NCBI GenBank assembly: GCA_947302275.1
Contig: CAMYUW010000008.1
Location: 1-64,000 of the forward strand
Source: an uncultured Prevotellaceae bacterium
Lineage (GTDB): Bacteria; Bacteroidota; Bacteroidia; Bacteroidales; Muribaculaceae
DNA: 64,000 nucleotides
Direction: 5' to 3'
The notes under the pieces were generated by a model. That model did not search any database. It had not been told where the DNA came from and saw only the letters and a list, made by a program, of their open reading frames with translations. This document shows, one piece after another, positions 36,009 to 46,534 of this stretch. The translations under genes and the position numbers were made by a program. Every line of letters begins with the position of its first letter. The stretch's first letter is position 1.

Positions 36009-36104
36009 TAGGCTTTAGGTTATAGGTTTTAGGCTTTAGGGACATCCGCGCTCTATCGCCAGCGACCTAACACCTAAAGCCTAATGCCTAACACCTAAAG
36101 ACTG
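36009..36104. repeat. Inverted pair of heptamer tracts
   Basis: Five TAGGCTT-type units (36009-36043: TAGGCTT, TAGGTTA, TAGGTTT, TAGGCTT, TAGGGAC) face five CCTAAAG-type units (36066-36100: CCTAACA, CCTAAAG, CCTAATG, CCTAACA, CCTAAAG). The two tracts are reverse complements in outline and could form a long imperfect hairpin right before the ATG at 36105. Confidence 0.85.
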
Positions 36105-37280
36105 ATGAAGATTCACTGGCTAGGATTAATCGTTGTGGCGGTGCTATGCATCGCCATGGACGTTTTTATCTGCAAGTGGCTGCGTCGCAGCGGCTACCGT
36201 TGGCTGGCGTGGGTCAACGGCGCACTCGCAGTGCTCACTGCCGGGCTTGCCACCGCTGTAGCCGTCATGCCCTTGGGTGATGCCGCCACACCCAATAGCA
36301 CCTTTGTCACGGGCCAATACATGCTTTATACCTTCTTTACCCTCGTGGCACCAAAGGTATTGGGTCTGGCAATCTATGGTCTCGGACGACTCATCAGGCA
36401 GCGGTGGATGACCGTGTGTGCCTTCGTCGTGGCGGCGCTGGTGTTCGGTGTGATGTGGTGGGGAGCGATTGTCACGCCCGGTAAGATCGAGGTGAAAGAA
36501 GTGGAGATGGAATTTGGCCGTCTGCCCGACTCCTTCGACGGCTACCGCATTGTCCAGTGGAGTGACGCCCACTTGGGTACCTACAACGGCCGCACTGCCA
36601 TTGTCGAGCGGCAAATCAACACAATCAATGCCCTGCATCCTGACATGATCTGTTTTACAGGCGACCTGGTGAGCCGAGTCACTGCCGAGGCGGAGCCTTA
36701 CCGCGAAATCCTTTCCCGGCTTCATGCCCCTGATGGCGTTTACTCTGTGCTTGGCAACCACGATTATGACGACTATGTAAACTGGGATGCTGAGAAGGTG
36801 AAACTGGCAGACCGCAAGGCTTTATGCGACCTGCAGACTGCCGCAGGCTGGAAATTGCTCAATAACGACCATGTCGTCATCAAGCGCGGAGATGACCAGA
36901 TTGTGCTCATTGGCACCGAGAACTACGGCGACCACATCGGCGACAAGCGCGGCAATATCACCAGTGCCTACAGTGGTCCCCGTGACAGCAATTTCAAGAT
37001 AGAGTTGCAGCACAATCCTTATGCTTGGCGTGCCAATACTTTGCCCAACAGCAACGTTGATTTGATGCTGGCGGGCCACACCCATGCCTTCCAGCTGATG
37101 CTGCAACTGGGTGATTGGCGCTGGTCACCAGCCAGCTTCCGTTATAAGGAGTGGGGCGGGGAATACCGCGAGGGCGACCAACGCTTGTATGTCAACATCG
37201 GCACGGGTATGGTGGGGCCTCCCATGCGCATCGGCGCTACACCTGAGATTACCCTGATTACCCTGCGTAATAGTCGCTAG
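36105..37280 (+). CDS. Membrane-anchored metallophosphoesterase (YkuE-like)
   Basis: A 391-residue protein with about four N-terminal membrane helices (1-125) and a calcineurin-like phosphoesterase domain. The metal-binding motifs are all present: WSDAHLG (Asp154, His156), FTGDLVSR, LGNHDYDDY and AGHTHAFQ. YkuE-type enzymes in other bacteria act on lipid-linked or UDP-sugar phosphodiesters; the substrate here is not known. The stop codon lies in a short TAGTCGC/TAGTCAT heptamer tract (37271-37291). Confidence 0.88.
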   Translation: MKIHWLGLIVVAVLCIAMDVFICKWLRRSGYRWLAWVNGALAVLTAGLATAVAVMPLGDAATPNSTFVTGQYMLYTFFTLVAPKVLGLAIYGLGRLIRQRWMTVCAFVVAALVFGVMWWGAIVTPGKIEVKEVEMEFGRLPDSFDGYRIVQWSDAHLGTYNGRTAIVERQINTINALHPDMICFTGDLVSRVTAEAEPYREILSRLHAPDGVYSVLGNHDYDDYVNWDAEKVKLADRKALCDLQTAAGWKLLNNDHVVIKRGDDQIVLIGTENYGDHIGDKRGNITSAYSGPRDSNFKIELQHNPYAWRANTLPNSNVDLMLAGHTHAFQLMLQLGDWRWSPASFRYKEWGGEYREGDQRLYVNIGTGMVGPPMRIGATPEITLITLRNSR

Positions 37281-37314
37281 TCATTAGTTTATTGAGAAGG
37301 TAAAATATTAGTAT

Positions 37315-37334
37315 AATTCGTGTAATTCGTAGTT
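37315..37334 (+). repeat. Short repeat upstream of tex
   Basis: AATTCGTGTAATTCGTAGTT: a tandem of the nonamer AATTCGTGT/AATTCGTAG. Its reverse complement (one base changed) recurs just after tex at 39484-39504. Confidence 0.8.
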
Positions 37335-37339
37335 TATAC

Positions 37340-39478
<2,139 letters not shown>

Positions 39479-39483
39479 AGTTG

Positions 39484-39504
39484 AACTACGAATTTCACGA
39501 ATTT
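39484..39504 (-). repeat. Short repeat downstream of tex (inverted copy)
   Basis: AACTACGAATTTCACGAATT is, read on the minus strand, the same nonamer tandem as at 37315-37334 with one substitution. Confidence 0.8.
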
Positions 39505-39563
39505 AACAAAAAACAATTCTCTTTTGTTTGTCAGCTGATATATTAAGAAATCGGCCGTTTTCT

Positions 39564-39595
39564 TTTGGTAATTTGGGGATTTATTTCTAATTTTG
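39564..39595 (+). promoter_or_regulatory. Canonical promoter for DUF4143 ATPase gene
   Basis: TTTG at 39564-39567, a 20-bp gap, TAATTTTG at 39588-39595. Transcription should start close to 39600, at the first base of the duplicated leader element. Confidence 0.8.
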
Positions 39596-39599
39596 CATT

Positions 39600-39660
39600 G
39601 AAAATGCGGAGTTGTACTCCCGATTTTATAAGAAAATGCGGAGTTGTACTCCCGATTTTC
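39600..39660 (+). repeat. Duplicated palindromic leader element
   Basis: A 28-bp sequence starting GAAAATGCGGAGTTGTACTC occurs twice (39600-39627 and 39632-39659) with identical sequence and 32-bp period. Each copy contains the mini-hairpin GGAGT-TGT-ACTCC. Both would lie in the 5' leader of the ATPase mRNA. Confidence 0.9.
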
Positions 39661-39671
39661 AATATTTTTTG

Positions 39672-40841
39672 ATGATTATGATACAGCGATTTTTCAAAAT
39701 TGAAGATGTCAGATATGGCAGTGTGTTCTTGTTTGGAGCACGTCAAACGGGGAAAACGACTTTGTTGTTGTCGCTTTTTCCTGACAGTCGATTTTATGAC
39801 ATGCTGGAGAATGACACCTATGAGCGGTTGAGGCGCAATCCGTCGCTGCTGAGACAAGAATTGCAGGATTGTGAGCCAGGAGAAATCGTAATTATCGACG
39901 AGATTCAGTTAATACCTGAATTACTCAATGAGGTGCATTGGCTCATCACCCGTAAGGATATTCATTTCATCCTCAGCGGATCTAGTGCTCGTAAGCTGAA
40001 GCGTAAGGGTGTAAACACGCTTGGCGGGCGTGCTGTAAGGAATGTACTTTATCCTCTGGTCAGTGCCGAAATACCCGATTTTGATCTGATACGGGCAGTG
40101 AATCGTGGCATGTTGCCGACCCATTATCTGGCACCCGATGACCGTCAACTCCAGAAGCGGTTACAGGCCTATATCTCGGTGTATTTGAAGGAGGAGATTG
40201 CTGCCGAGGCGCTGGTGCGTCGATTGCCGTCATTCACGCGGTTTATGGAGGTAGCAGCACTTACCAATGGCGAAATGGTGAATTACAGGAATGTGGCACA
40301 AGATTGCGGAGTTGATGCCAAGACGGTTAAGGAGTATTTCAATATCCTGGAGCAGACACTCGTTGGTTACATTGTGCCAGCATTCAGCCGAAGCGTAAAA
40401 CGAAGGATTAACCAGTCTCCACGTTTTTACTATTTTGATGTGGCTTTGCCCAATTATCTGCTACACTGCAACAATATGTTGCCAGGAAGCGATGACTTTG
40501 GTCACGCCTTTGAACATTTATTGATGCAGGAAATCATTGCCTATTTGGGATATCACGATATCGAAAATGCTTTGTCTTATTGGCATACCTACACGGGATA
40601 TGAGGTGGATGCTGTTTTGGGTGATGCCCAAGTCGCTATTGAGTTCAAATCTAGCCAAGAGGTACAATCCAAGCATTTGCGAGGCCTTAAGGCCTTTAAA
40701 GAAGAACATCCAATGGCCCGCCTGATTATCGTCTCACTTGACGTGCAGCCTCGCACCTTCCACGATGTGGAGGTGATGCCTGCCTGCTATTTTCTCCAAC
40801 AACTATGGCAAGGCAAGATTTTCAATGAAATCCCCCAATGA
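39672..40841 (+). CDS. AAA ATPase with C-terminal DUF4143 domain
   Basis: A 389-residue protein from MIMIQRFFKIEDVRYGSVFL. The Walker A motif GARQTGKTT lies at residues 22-30, Walker B in EIVIIDEIQLI, and a sensor-like LSGSSARKL follows. The C-terminal half (about 215-380) is a DUF4143 domain with the nuclease-like D...EFKSSQ pattern (YEVDAVLGDAQVAIEFKSSQ). This family is abundant and scattered in Bacteroidales, with a suspected but unproven DNA-related role. In-frame ATGs inside the leader repeats (39636) could add 12 residues; 39672 is preferred. Confidence 0.88.
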   Translation: MIMIQRFFKIEDVRYGSVFLFGARQTGKTTLLLSLFPDSRFYDMLENDTYERLRRNPSLLRQELQDCEPGEIVIIDEIQLIPELLNEVHWLITRKDIHFILSGSSARKLKRKGVNTLGGRAVRNVLYPLVSAEIPDFDLIRAVNRGMLPTHYLAPDDRQLQKRLQAYISVYLKEEIAAEALVRRLPSFTRFMEVAALTNGEMVNYRNVAQDCGVDAKTVKEYFNILEQTLVGYIVPAFSRSVKRRINQSPRFYYFDVALPNYLLHCNNMLPGSDDFGHAFEHLLMQEIIAYLGYHDIENALSYWHTYTGYEVDAVLGDAQVAIEFKSSQEVQSKHLRGLKAFKEEHPMARLIIVSLDVQPRTFHDVEVMPACYFLQQLWQGKIFNEIPQ

Positions 40842-40950
40842 TATCACTGTTTTCTGTATATAACCGGATTATACTCTAATAGAATGCACCAACTTGTGAG
40901 TTTTCTCCAATCTTGTAGGTAATTGAAAAATCAATAAATACGATAATATA

Positions 40951-41250
40951 ATGGATAAGAAGAAACGTGAGAAAGTGGAAGTGAGCATGGGTATGAAGGT
41001 GTGCCGTGTGATTGGCGTCTTGCTGTTGACGGCTGCCGTTGGTTACTTTGTGTGGCTTGGCGACTTTGACAGCAAGGGTATTGTGGGCTATGTGGATGAC
41101 TGCTTTGTTTTCATGGCTGCTTACATGTTTACACGCGGAAGTTTCCAGCGCCCGGAGCGCCGTTACATCCGTCGCCAGCTCTACATGCTCTCGTCATTGT
41201 TTGCCCTGCTGGCTCTCTGCTGGATTATCATGCTTGCTCTGGTCAAGTGA
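40951..41250 (+). CDS. Small three-helix membrane protein
   Basis: A 99-residue protein: a lysine-rich N-terminus (MDKKKREKVEVSMG), membrane helices at about 16-35, 47-61 and 78-98, and a basic loop (RPERRYIRRQL). No known domain is recognised. The spacer before it contains the sequence CAATAAATACGAT, shared with the dispersed repeat at 27507-27535. Confidence 0.65.
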   Translation: MDKKKREKVEVSMGMKVCRVIGVLLLTAAVGYFVWLGDFDSKGIVGYVDDCFVFMAAYMFTRGSFQRPERRYIRRQLYMLSSLFALLALCWIIMLALVK

Positions 41251-41271
41251 GTTGCCAGAGGCTGCCTACAG

Positions 41272-41709
41272 TTATTCGGTGGGTGGTGCCGGTGGATTGA
41301 TGTCGTAGACGTAGTAGGCTAGGGGCTCACTATGCTTGACGATATCCCCGACTTTGGTGGCTTTTTTCACCGTGAAAATACAGGTGAGATGATCTGGCAG
41401 ACCCTCATACATCTCCTTGTAGGTCTGGAATTCATGGTTACAGGCTTCCAAGACTGCTGCGTCGTTGCCCGATTTGGTTGGCGTGGGATATACTTTGCGG
41501 ATGGCATCCATCATGCGGGTCTTGGGGTCGTAAAACTGGTTGACGTGGAGGGTGGAACCGTCAACAAGGAATTCTGCCTCAACGCTCACATAGTAGTCGA
41601 TGACTGAGTCTTTGGGCTCATCATCGCCACAAGAAGTGAACGCGAGTGCAGCGCTAATGAAAAGGAGCGAGATCATCAGCACTCGCCATGGTTTGAACAG
41701 TTGTTTCAT
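41272..41709 (-). CDS. Predicted lipoprotein of unknown function
   Basis: A 145-residue protein with a lipoprotein signal peptide and lipobox FTSC (about residues 24-27), followed by GDDEPKD. The acidic residues after the cysteine fit a lipoprotein export signal for the surface in Bacteroidota. The mature part (about 115 residues) is of mixed composition with no family recognised; it ends in a proline-rich NPPAPPTE. Confidence 0.7.
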   Translation of the reverse strand: MKQLFKPWRVLMISLLFISAALAFTSCGDDEPKDSVIDYYVSVEAEFLVDGSTLHVNQFYDPKTRMMDAIRKVYPTPTKSGNDAAVLEACNHEFQTYKEMYEGLPDHLTCIFTVKKATKVGDIVKHSEPLAYYVYDINPPAPPTE

Positions 41710-41751
41710 GAGAGGGTGTTTTTAATTGGATGATAGATGGCCATTAACCAT

Positions 41752-41794
41752 ACATTCACTTGGCGATGTCCATGAGGCGCCGCCAAGTGAATGT
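41752..41794 (-). terminator. Perfect 14-bp hairpin after free dockerin gene
   Basis: ACATTCACTTGGCG (41752-41765) and CGCCAAGTGAATGT (41781-41794) pair perfectly around a 15-base loop. It follows the minus-strand dockerin gene. The loop carries CATGAGGCGC, a possible echo of the cassette-repeat motif. Confidence 0.6.
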
Positions 41795-41840
41795 GATGAT
41801 GAAAACTGTGGCATCACTGATTGTGACAAGCGGTGCCAGA

Positions 41841-42191
41841 TTACTTTTTCTCCAACTTCAGGTTGTGCTCGATGGCTTCATTCACATCGTGAATGTTGGG
41901 CTCGCCGGTTTGGCTCTTCAGCACTTCGTCAATCATGGCGTTAACATCAATCTCGCTGGCGGGAGCACGATTGCCTTGATTGGCAGCCAATTTCTGATCG
42001 ATGAGCGCGGTTACATCGCCAATGGAGATTACACCGTCATGATTGGCATCCATATCGGTAGCCATGGCCCTAGTGGGCTGCTCGCCAGTAAGCAACACGT
42101 TGATGCACCTGTCAATAAGACTATTGTCTTCGGCGCTGGCGGTAAGTCCTATAGCTACAACACAAAACAGGAGTGTAAAAATCTTCTTCAT
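41841..42191 (-). CDS. Secreted stand-alone dockerin-like protein
   Basis: A 116-residue protein consisting of a signal peptide (about 1-20, IGLTASAED) and a dockerin-like region. The first calcium loop is intact (DMDANHDGVISIGDVTALID, about 46-65). The second half (about 80-110, IDVNAMIDEVLKSQ then NIHDVNEAIEHNLK) keeps helices but has lost the aspartate loop. It has no attached enzyme or LRR domain. It may compete for, or cap, the partner that binds other dockerin-tagged proteins, but this is speculation. Confidence 0.8.
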   Translation of the reverse strand: MKKIFTLLFCVVAIGLTASAEDNSLIDRCINVLLTGEQPTRAMATDMDANHDGVISIGDVTALIDQKLAANQGNRAPASEIDVNAMIDEVLKSQTGEPNIHDVNEAIEHNLKLEKK

Positions 42192-42233
42192 AGTGCTATC
42201 CTTTCTTTTAGTTTTGTTTCATTATTGTTGATG

Positions 42234-42241
42234 CAAAGGTA
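42234..42241 (-). promoter_or_regulatory. Minus-strand -7 box for free dockerin gene
   Basis: Reads TACCTTTG on the minus strand, 43 bp before the start codon; a partial TTG lies about 20 bp upstream of it. Confidence 0.55.
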
Positions 42242-42304
42242 ATGCAACCAATCGACATTCGCAAGATTTATCGCCGATTTGTTGCAGAATATATTTAGAA
42301 ATCT

Positions 42305-42312
42305 TACATTTG
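42305..42312 (+). promoter_or_regulatory. Plus-strand -7 box for LRR-dockerin gene
   Basis: TACATTTG, with TTTGTTG at 42278-42284 as a likely -33 region. It leaves a leader of about 70 bases to the ATG at 42388. Confidence 0.55.
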
Positions 42313-42387
42313 TACGTTTCATTAATCCATCAACTTCTAAAAGGGACGATTACACAATAACTGAATATTAACCTAATAAGTGAGATT

Positions 42388-44322
42388 ATGAGAAAACTAC
42401 TCTTATCATTGTTTGCGCTGCTTACGGCAAGTGTAGCCGTAGCAGACAATTATCTGTATGTTGATAGTACTGAGGTCTGTTACAACCAGTGGGGAACAGT
42501 GCTGAGGGTTCCGGTCAGAGCTCATTTTGATGCGCGTGTACAGCGCATCTATCTGGACTGCTGGTCGGAACTGGGCGTTGAGGACTATGAGCTGGGCAAA
42601 GACCTCTCGGTGAATTATTACGATGAGAATGGAGTGCAGCAAACGGCGACACCTACGATGTATTCTGTAGGCACGCGCTTTACCGATGCTGACTTTGGCT
42701 TTGACCAGCAGGGCTATTGGGATCCGGATGGCACTGGAAACTATCAGTGCTATGGTAATGTCAAGTGGGAGCCGGGAGATTATGAGGAATTCTTTGTCCT
42801 GTACATCAAGATTCCTGATGACTTTTATGGCGGTGACTTTCACATTATAACGGAGGCTTCTGCGACCCAGGATGCACGTGGGGGCACGGTTCTGGAATCC
42901 GGTGAAAACGGGCAGTCGGTTATCAAGCAAAGCAGGTTCTATATGCCTAAAACCGAAGCGCCTAAAGTCCTGTTCACAGAGGATGCCGACACATTGACTG
43001 TCACTGTGACCGGCGAAGGCCAGTTGATTGTCAACTGGGAATACGTGAACGATAGCGTGTACTCATTCACGGTCGTTCGCGACTATGAACCGCAACTGAT
43101 TCAGGTATGGGCTTCGGCCGAAGCCTTTGGCAAAGAGCCCAGTGACGAGGTCTATGTAACTTATGAGTTTGCGGCCAAGGAGCGCCCTGTGTACGATGCG
43201 CCTACCATTGCTTGGAGTTATACTGACACCACGATGATTCTTTCATGTCAAGGGTACGGAAGTCGATACTTGTTTGTCAATGGTCAACCAGTGACTAATC
43301 CTTACACTATCCCCAGGACAGATCGCGACTCGGTCATCATGGTCAGTGCTTATGCTCAAGGAGGCATTGCGTTGCCGAGCGATACGGTCTATAGGGAACT
43401 CACTATTCCTGCGTTGAATTCTGAGTTTACCCCTAAACCTTCAATTAGCATCGGCCAGTATCCTGAGTATTTCAGGTTTACTCTTAATGGTAAAGGGACG
43501 CTAAAGCTATATGTTGATGGAAAAGAGGTTGAGAATGGCTACGATTTTCCTCGCCCCGCACCCAGAGATCCTGATGTGAGTGTTTTCGTTTGCGGTACTG
43601 CCCAAGAGGACGGAAAATATATCAGTCCCATGAGTTACATCTACACGTGGGTTCCCCACAAGGTGTTAGTCAATGACTTTGTCGAAGACAGCGTTTATTA
43701 TCTGATTGTGGGAGACCACAAAGTGTATGTGGCTACTAATGGCTATGTCGGTAACGCCTATAGCGGTGAGGTGTCTGTTCCCGATTATGTTACACACGAG
43801 GGGGTTACCTATATGGTGACCGGCGTTGATAATGGGGCGTTCAGCGATTGTGAAAATTTGACCGGTGTCACACTGGGTAACAATATCACAAGAATTGGTG
43901 ATGAGTCTTTCTACGGCTGCAAGAAGTTGAAGAGCATCACTTTTGGCGATTATGTGATTAGCGTCGGAAGACTCGCGTTCTTTAACTGCACGAGTCTTGA
44001 AAGTGTGGTCATGGGCAGTGGCATGGACACCATCGCATGGCAGGCGTTCGGCAACTGCAATGCCTTGACAAATATCTTATGCAAGGCTGCAGCGCCTCCT
44101 GCACTTGCCGATGAGACCAGCATTTCGAATTATAGAAACGTGACACTGCACGTGCACCCCGCTGTGCTGGAACTTTATCAGGCTGCTGACTACTGGAAGG
44201 ATTGCAGCAACATCATTGACGACTATCATGGCCAGCCTGCTGCCGGAGATGTGAACGGCGACGGCAAGGTCAGCATCGGTGACGTCACCAGGCTGATTGA
44301 TATGTTGTTGGGTGATAAATAG
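42388..44322 (+). CDS. Secreted protein with beta-sandwich head, few LRRs and dockerin tail
   Basis: A 644-residue protein: signal peptide (about 1-19), a beta-rich head of about 165 residues (YVDSTEVCYNQWGTVLRVPV...), several Ig-like segments (about 190-430), a short stretch of four or five BspA LRR_5 repeats (about 470-590), and a C-terminal half-dockerin (about 616-644, GDVNGDGKVSIGDVTRLIDM). The head is vaguely like a cohesin or carbohydrate-binding sandwich, but I cannot name it. The architecture differs from the LRR-dominated relatives. Confidence 0.8.
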   Translation: MRKLLLSLFALLTASVAVADNYLYVDSTEVCYNQWGTVLRVPVRAHFDARVQRIYLDCWSELGVEDYELGKDLSVNYYDENGVQQTATPTMYSVGTRFTDADFGFDQQGYWDPDGTGNYQCYGNVKWEPGDYEEFFVLYIKIPDDFYGGDFHIITEASATQDARGGTVLESGENGQSVIKQSRFYMPKTEAPKVLFTEDADTLTVTVTGEGQLIVNWEYVNDSVYSFTVVRDYEPQLIQVWASAEAFGKEPSDEVYVTYEFAAKERPVYDAPTIAWSYTDTTMILSCQGYGSRYLFVNGQPVTNPYTIPRTDRDSVIMVSAYAQGGIALPSDTVYRELTIPALNSEFTPKPSISIGQYPEYFRFTLNGKGTLKLYVDGKEVENGYDFPRPAPRDPDVSVFVCGTAQEDGKYISPMSYIYTWVPHKVLVNDFVEDSVYYLIVGDHKVYVATNGYVGNAYSGEVSVPDYVTHEGVTYMVTGVDNGAFSDCENLTGVTLGNNITRIGDESFYGCKKLKSITFGDYVISVGRLAFFNCTSLESVVMGSGMDTIAWQAFGNCNALTNILCKAAAPPALADETSISNYRNVTLHVHPAVLELYQAADYWKDCSNIIDDYHGQPAAGDVNGDGKVSIGDVTRLIDMLLGDK

Positions 44323-44349
44323 CTCTTCCCACCGATAGTGCTTTAACAG

Positions 44350-44386
44350 GGTGCGGCGCAAGACGATGCGGCGCACCTTTAATTTT
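44350..44386 (+). terminator. Hairpin terminator
   Basis: GGTGCGGCGC and GCGGCGCACC pair (one mismatch) around eight bases and are followed by TTTAATTTT. Confidence 0.7.
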
Positions 44387-44435
44387 GTATGATGAGAAAA
44401 TGCAGAAAAGTGATGGCTTTTTCAGCGATAATACG

Positions 44436-44443
44436 TAATTTTG
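44436..44443 (+). promoter_or_regulatory. -7 box for nadE
   Basis: TAATTTTG, 32 bp before the ATG at 44476. A T-rich stretch but no exact TTTG lies upstream. Confidence 0.45.
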
Positions 44444-44475
44444 CAAGTTAAACAGATACTAACAATAGTAAAGAG

Positions 44476-46464
44476 ATGGCTATTAAGAATCATCAGGAAG
44501 TGACCGATTACGGTCTGGTGCGCGTGGCTGCTGTTGTGCCACAGGTAAATGTCGCAGATGTTGAGGGTAACCTTGCCCACATGATCGAAAGCATTGATGA
44601 GGCCGTTGGTGCAGGAGCCCGCATTGTGGCGATGCCTGAGTTGTGTGTGACGGGTTATACCTGTGCCGACCTGTTCGGGAACGAGCTTTTGCTCGATGCC
44701 GCTGAGCAGGCACTTGTCACTCTTGCTGACAATTATAAAGATACTCCCGTGATGCTTGTCGTGGGTGCCCCGTTGCGCTGCAGCGGCCACCTGTTCAATT
44801 GTGCCGTCGTCGTTAACGGTGGCGAGATGTGGGTGGTTCCCAAGACTTACATCCCTAATTACAAGGAGTTTTACGAGAAACGCTGGTTTACCACCAGCAA
44901 TATCACTGCGATAGCGGGCAAACAGAGCATTGTGGTGGGCGGCATGGAAGTGCCTTTCGGGACCCACATGATATTTGAGGCCGGACGTGCCCGCGTGGCT
45001 GTCGAGATCTGTGAGGACTTGTGGGTGCCCGCTCCTCCCAGCAGCATTGCGGCCATCAACGGCGCCAATGTGATTGTCAACCTGTCGGCCAGCAATGAGC
45101 TGATTGGGAAACACACTTATCTGATGGACCTGATCAAGCATCAGAGCGCCCACTGCATCGCGGCATACGTCTATGCTTCATGCGGTTATGGTGAATCGAC
45201 TACCGACCTGGTCTTTGGCGGCAACGCAGTTATTGCCGAGAACGGCAAAATGCTGGCCGAGGGTCAGCGTTTCGGTACCAAGCCTCAAATGTCGCTTGCC
45301 GATATCGATATAGCTGCGCTCGAGAACGAGCGGCGCGTGAATGGCAGTTTCGCTGACAGCATGGTGCAGTTCGGCACTCAGTTTGAGCACATGAGCATGG
45401 ATGTGGCAGGGCCGTTGGATTATGAATCCACTGAACTGCTTCGCCCCGTGCGCCGTCTGCCTTTTGTCCCCAGTGAGGATGACCGCCTGACGGCCCGTTG
45501 CGAGGAAATCATCGCTATCCAGACAGAAGGTCTGATGCGACGTCTGGACTTCACGGGTATTCCCACAATCGTCGTGGGCGTGTCCGGAGGACTGGACTCA
45601 ACCCTGGCTCTGCTGGTGGCCGCACGCGCATTTGACCGCATGGGCCGTGACCGCAAGAATATCCACGCCATTACGATGCCTGGCTTTGGCACTACCGACC
45701 GCACTTACACCAACGCTTGCGCAATGGTGCGTGCGCTGGGTGTCACCCTGCATGAAATCAGTATCGCTGCTGCCGTGACCCAGCACTTCAAGGACATAGA
45801 CCATGACCCTGCAAATCACGACGTGACTTACGAGAACAGTCAAGCCCGTGAGCGCACCCAGATTCTCATGGACTTTTCCAATAAGGTGAACGGCCTTGTG
45901 CTCGGAACAGGCGACTTGTCTGAACTGGCACTCGGTTGGGCTACCTATAACGGAGACCACATGTCGATGTACAACGTCAATGTAAGCATTCCCAAGACCC
46001 TGGTGCGTCATCTGGTACGCTGGTTCGCAGGTTATCTACACGATGGCACCCCCGCCGGTAAATTAATCCATGACACGTTGCTTGACGTGCTCGACACGCC
46101 CATTAGTCCTGAGTTGACCCCAGCGGCAGGCGATGGCACCATCCTGCAGGTGACCGAGGATATCGTAGGCCCCTATGAATTACATGACTTCTTCTTGTTT
46201 AACATGTTGCGTTATGGCTTTACTCCCGCCAAACTCTATCTGCTGGCCCGCAAGGCCTTTAAGGGCACGTATGATAATGCGACCATCAAGAAGTGGCTGC
46301 GTACCTTCATGAGGCGTTTCTTCGCCCAGCAGTTTAAGCGCTCCTGCTTGCCCGATGGCCCCAAGGTGGGTAGTGTTTCGCTTTCGCCGCGTGGCGATTG
46401 GCGAATGCCCAGCGATGCCTCTTCCCGCTTGTGGCTGGCGCAATGTGATCAATTGCCGGACTGA
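44476..46464 (+). CDS. nadE: Glutamine-dependent NAD+ synthetase NadE
   Basis: A 662-residue two-domain enzyme for the last step of NAD synthesis. The N-terminal nitrilase-like domain (about 12-290) releases ammonia from glutamine with the triad Glu55 (AMPELCVTG), Lys123 (VVPKTYIPNYKEF) and Cys179 (VEICEDLW). The C-terminal synthetase domain (about 325-640) has the ATP-binding P-loop SGGLDS (about 368-373), and GTGDLSELALGW. Length and order fit the family. Downstream is tamB. Confidence 0.96.
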   Translation: MAIKNHQEVTDYGLVRVAAVVPQVNVADVEGNLAHMIESIDEAVGAGARIVAMPELCVTGYTCADLFGNELLLDAAEQALVTLADNYKDTPVMLVVGAPLRCSGHLFNCAVVVNGGEMWVVPKTYIPNYKEFYEKRWFTTSNITAIAGKQSIVVGGMEVPFGTHMIFEAGRARVAVEICEDLWVPAPPSSIAAINGANVIVNLSASNELIGKHTYLMDLIKHQSAHCIAAYVYASCGYGESTTDLVFGGNAVIAENGKMLAEGQRFGTKPQMSLADIDIAALENERRVNGSFADSMVQFGTQFEHMSMDVAGPLDYESTELLRPVRRLPFVPSEDDRLTARCEEIIAIQTEGLMRRLDFTGIPTIVVGVSGGLDSTLALLVAARAFDRMGRDRKNIHAITMPGFGTTDRTYTNACAMVRALGVTLHEISIAAAVTQHFKDIDHDPANHDVTYENSQARERTQILMDFSNKVNGLVLGTGDLSELALGWATYNGDHMSMYNVNVSIPKTLVRHLVRWFAGYLHDGTPAGKLIHDTLLDVLDTPISPELTPAAGDGTILQVTEDIVGPYELHDFFLFNMLRYGFTPAKLYLLARKAFKGTYDNATIKKWLRTFMRRFFAQQFKRSCLPDGPKVGSVSLSPRGDWRMPSDASSRLWLAQCDQLPD

Positions 46465-46534
46465 AATGTAAAAAACTAACAACGGAACAAGACAACAGTG
46501 AAAATGGCACCGAATTTGCAGTGGTGACGAAAAA

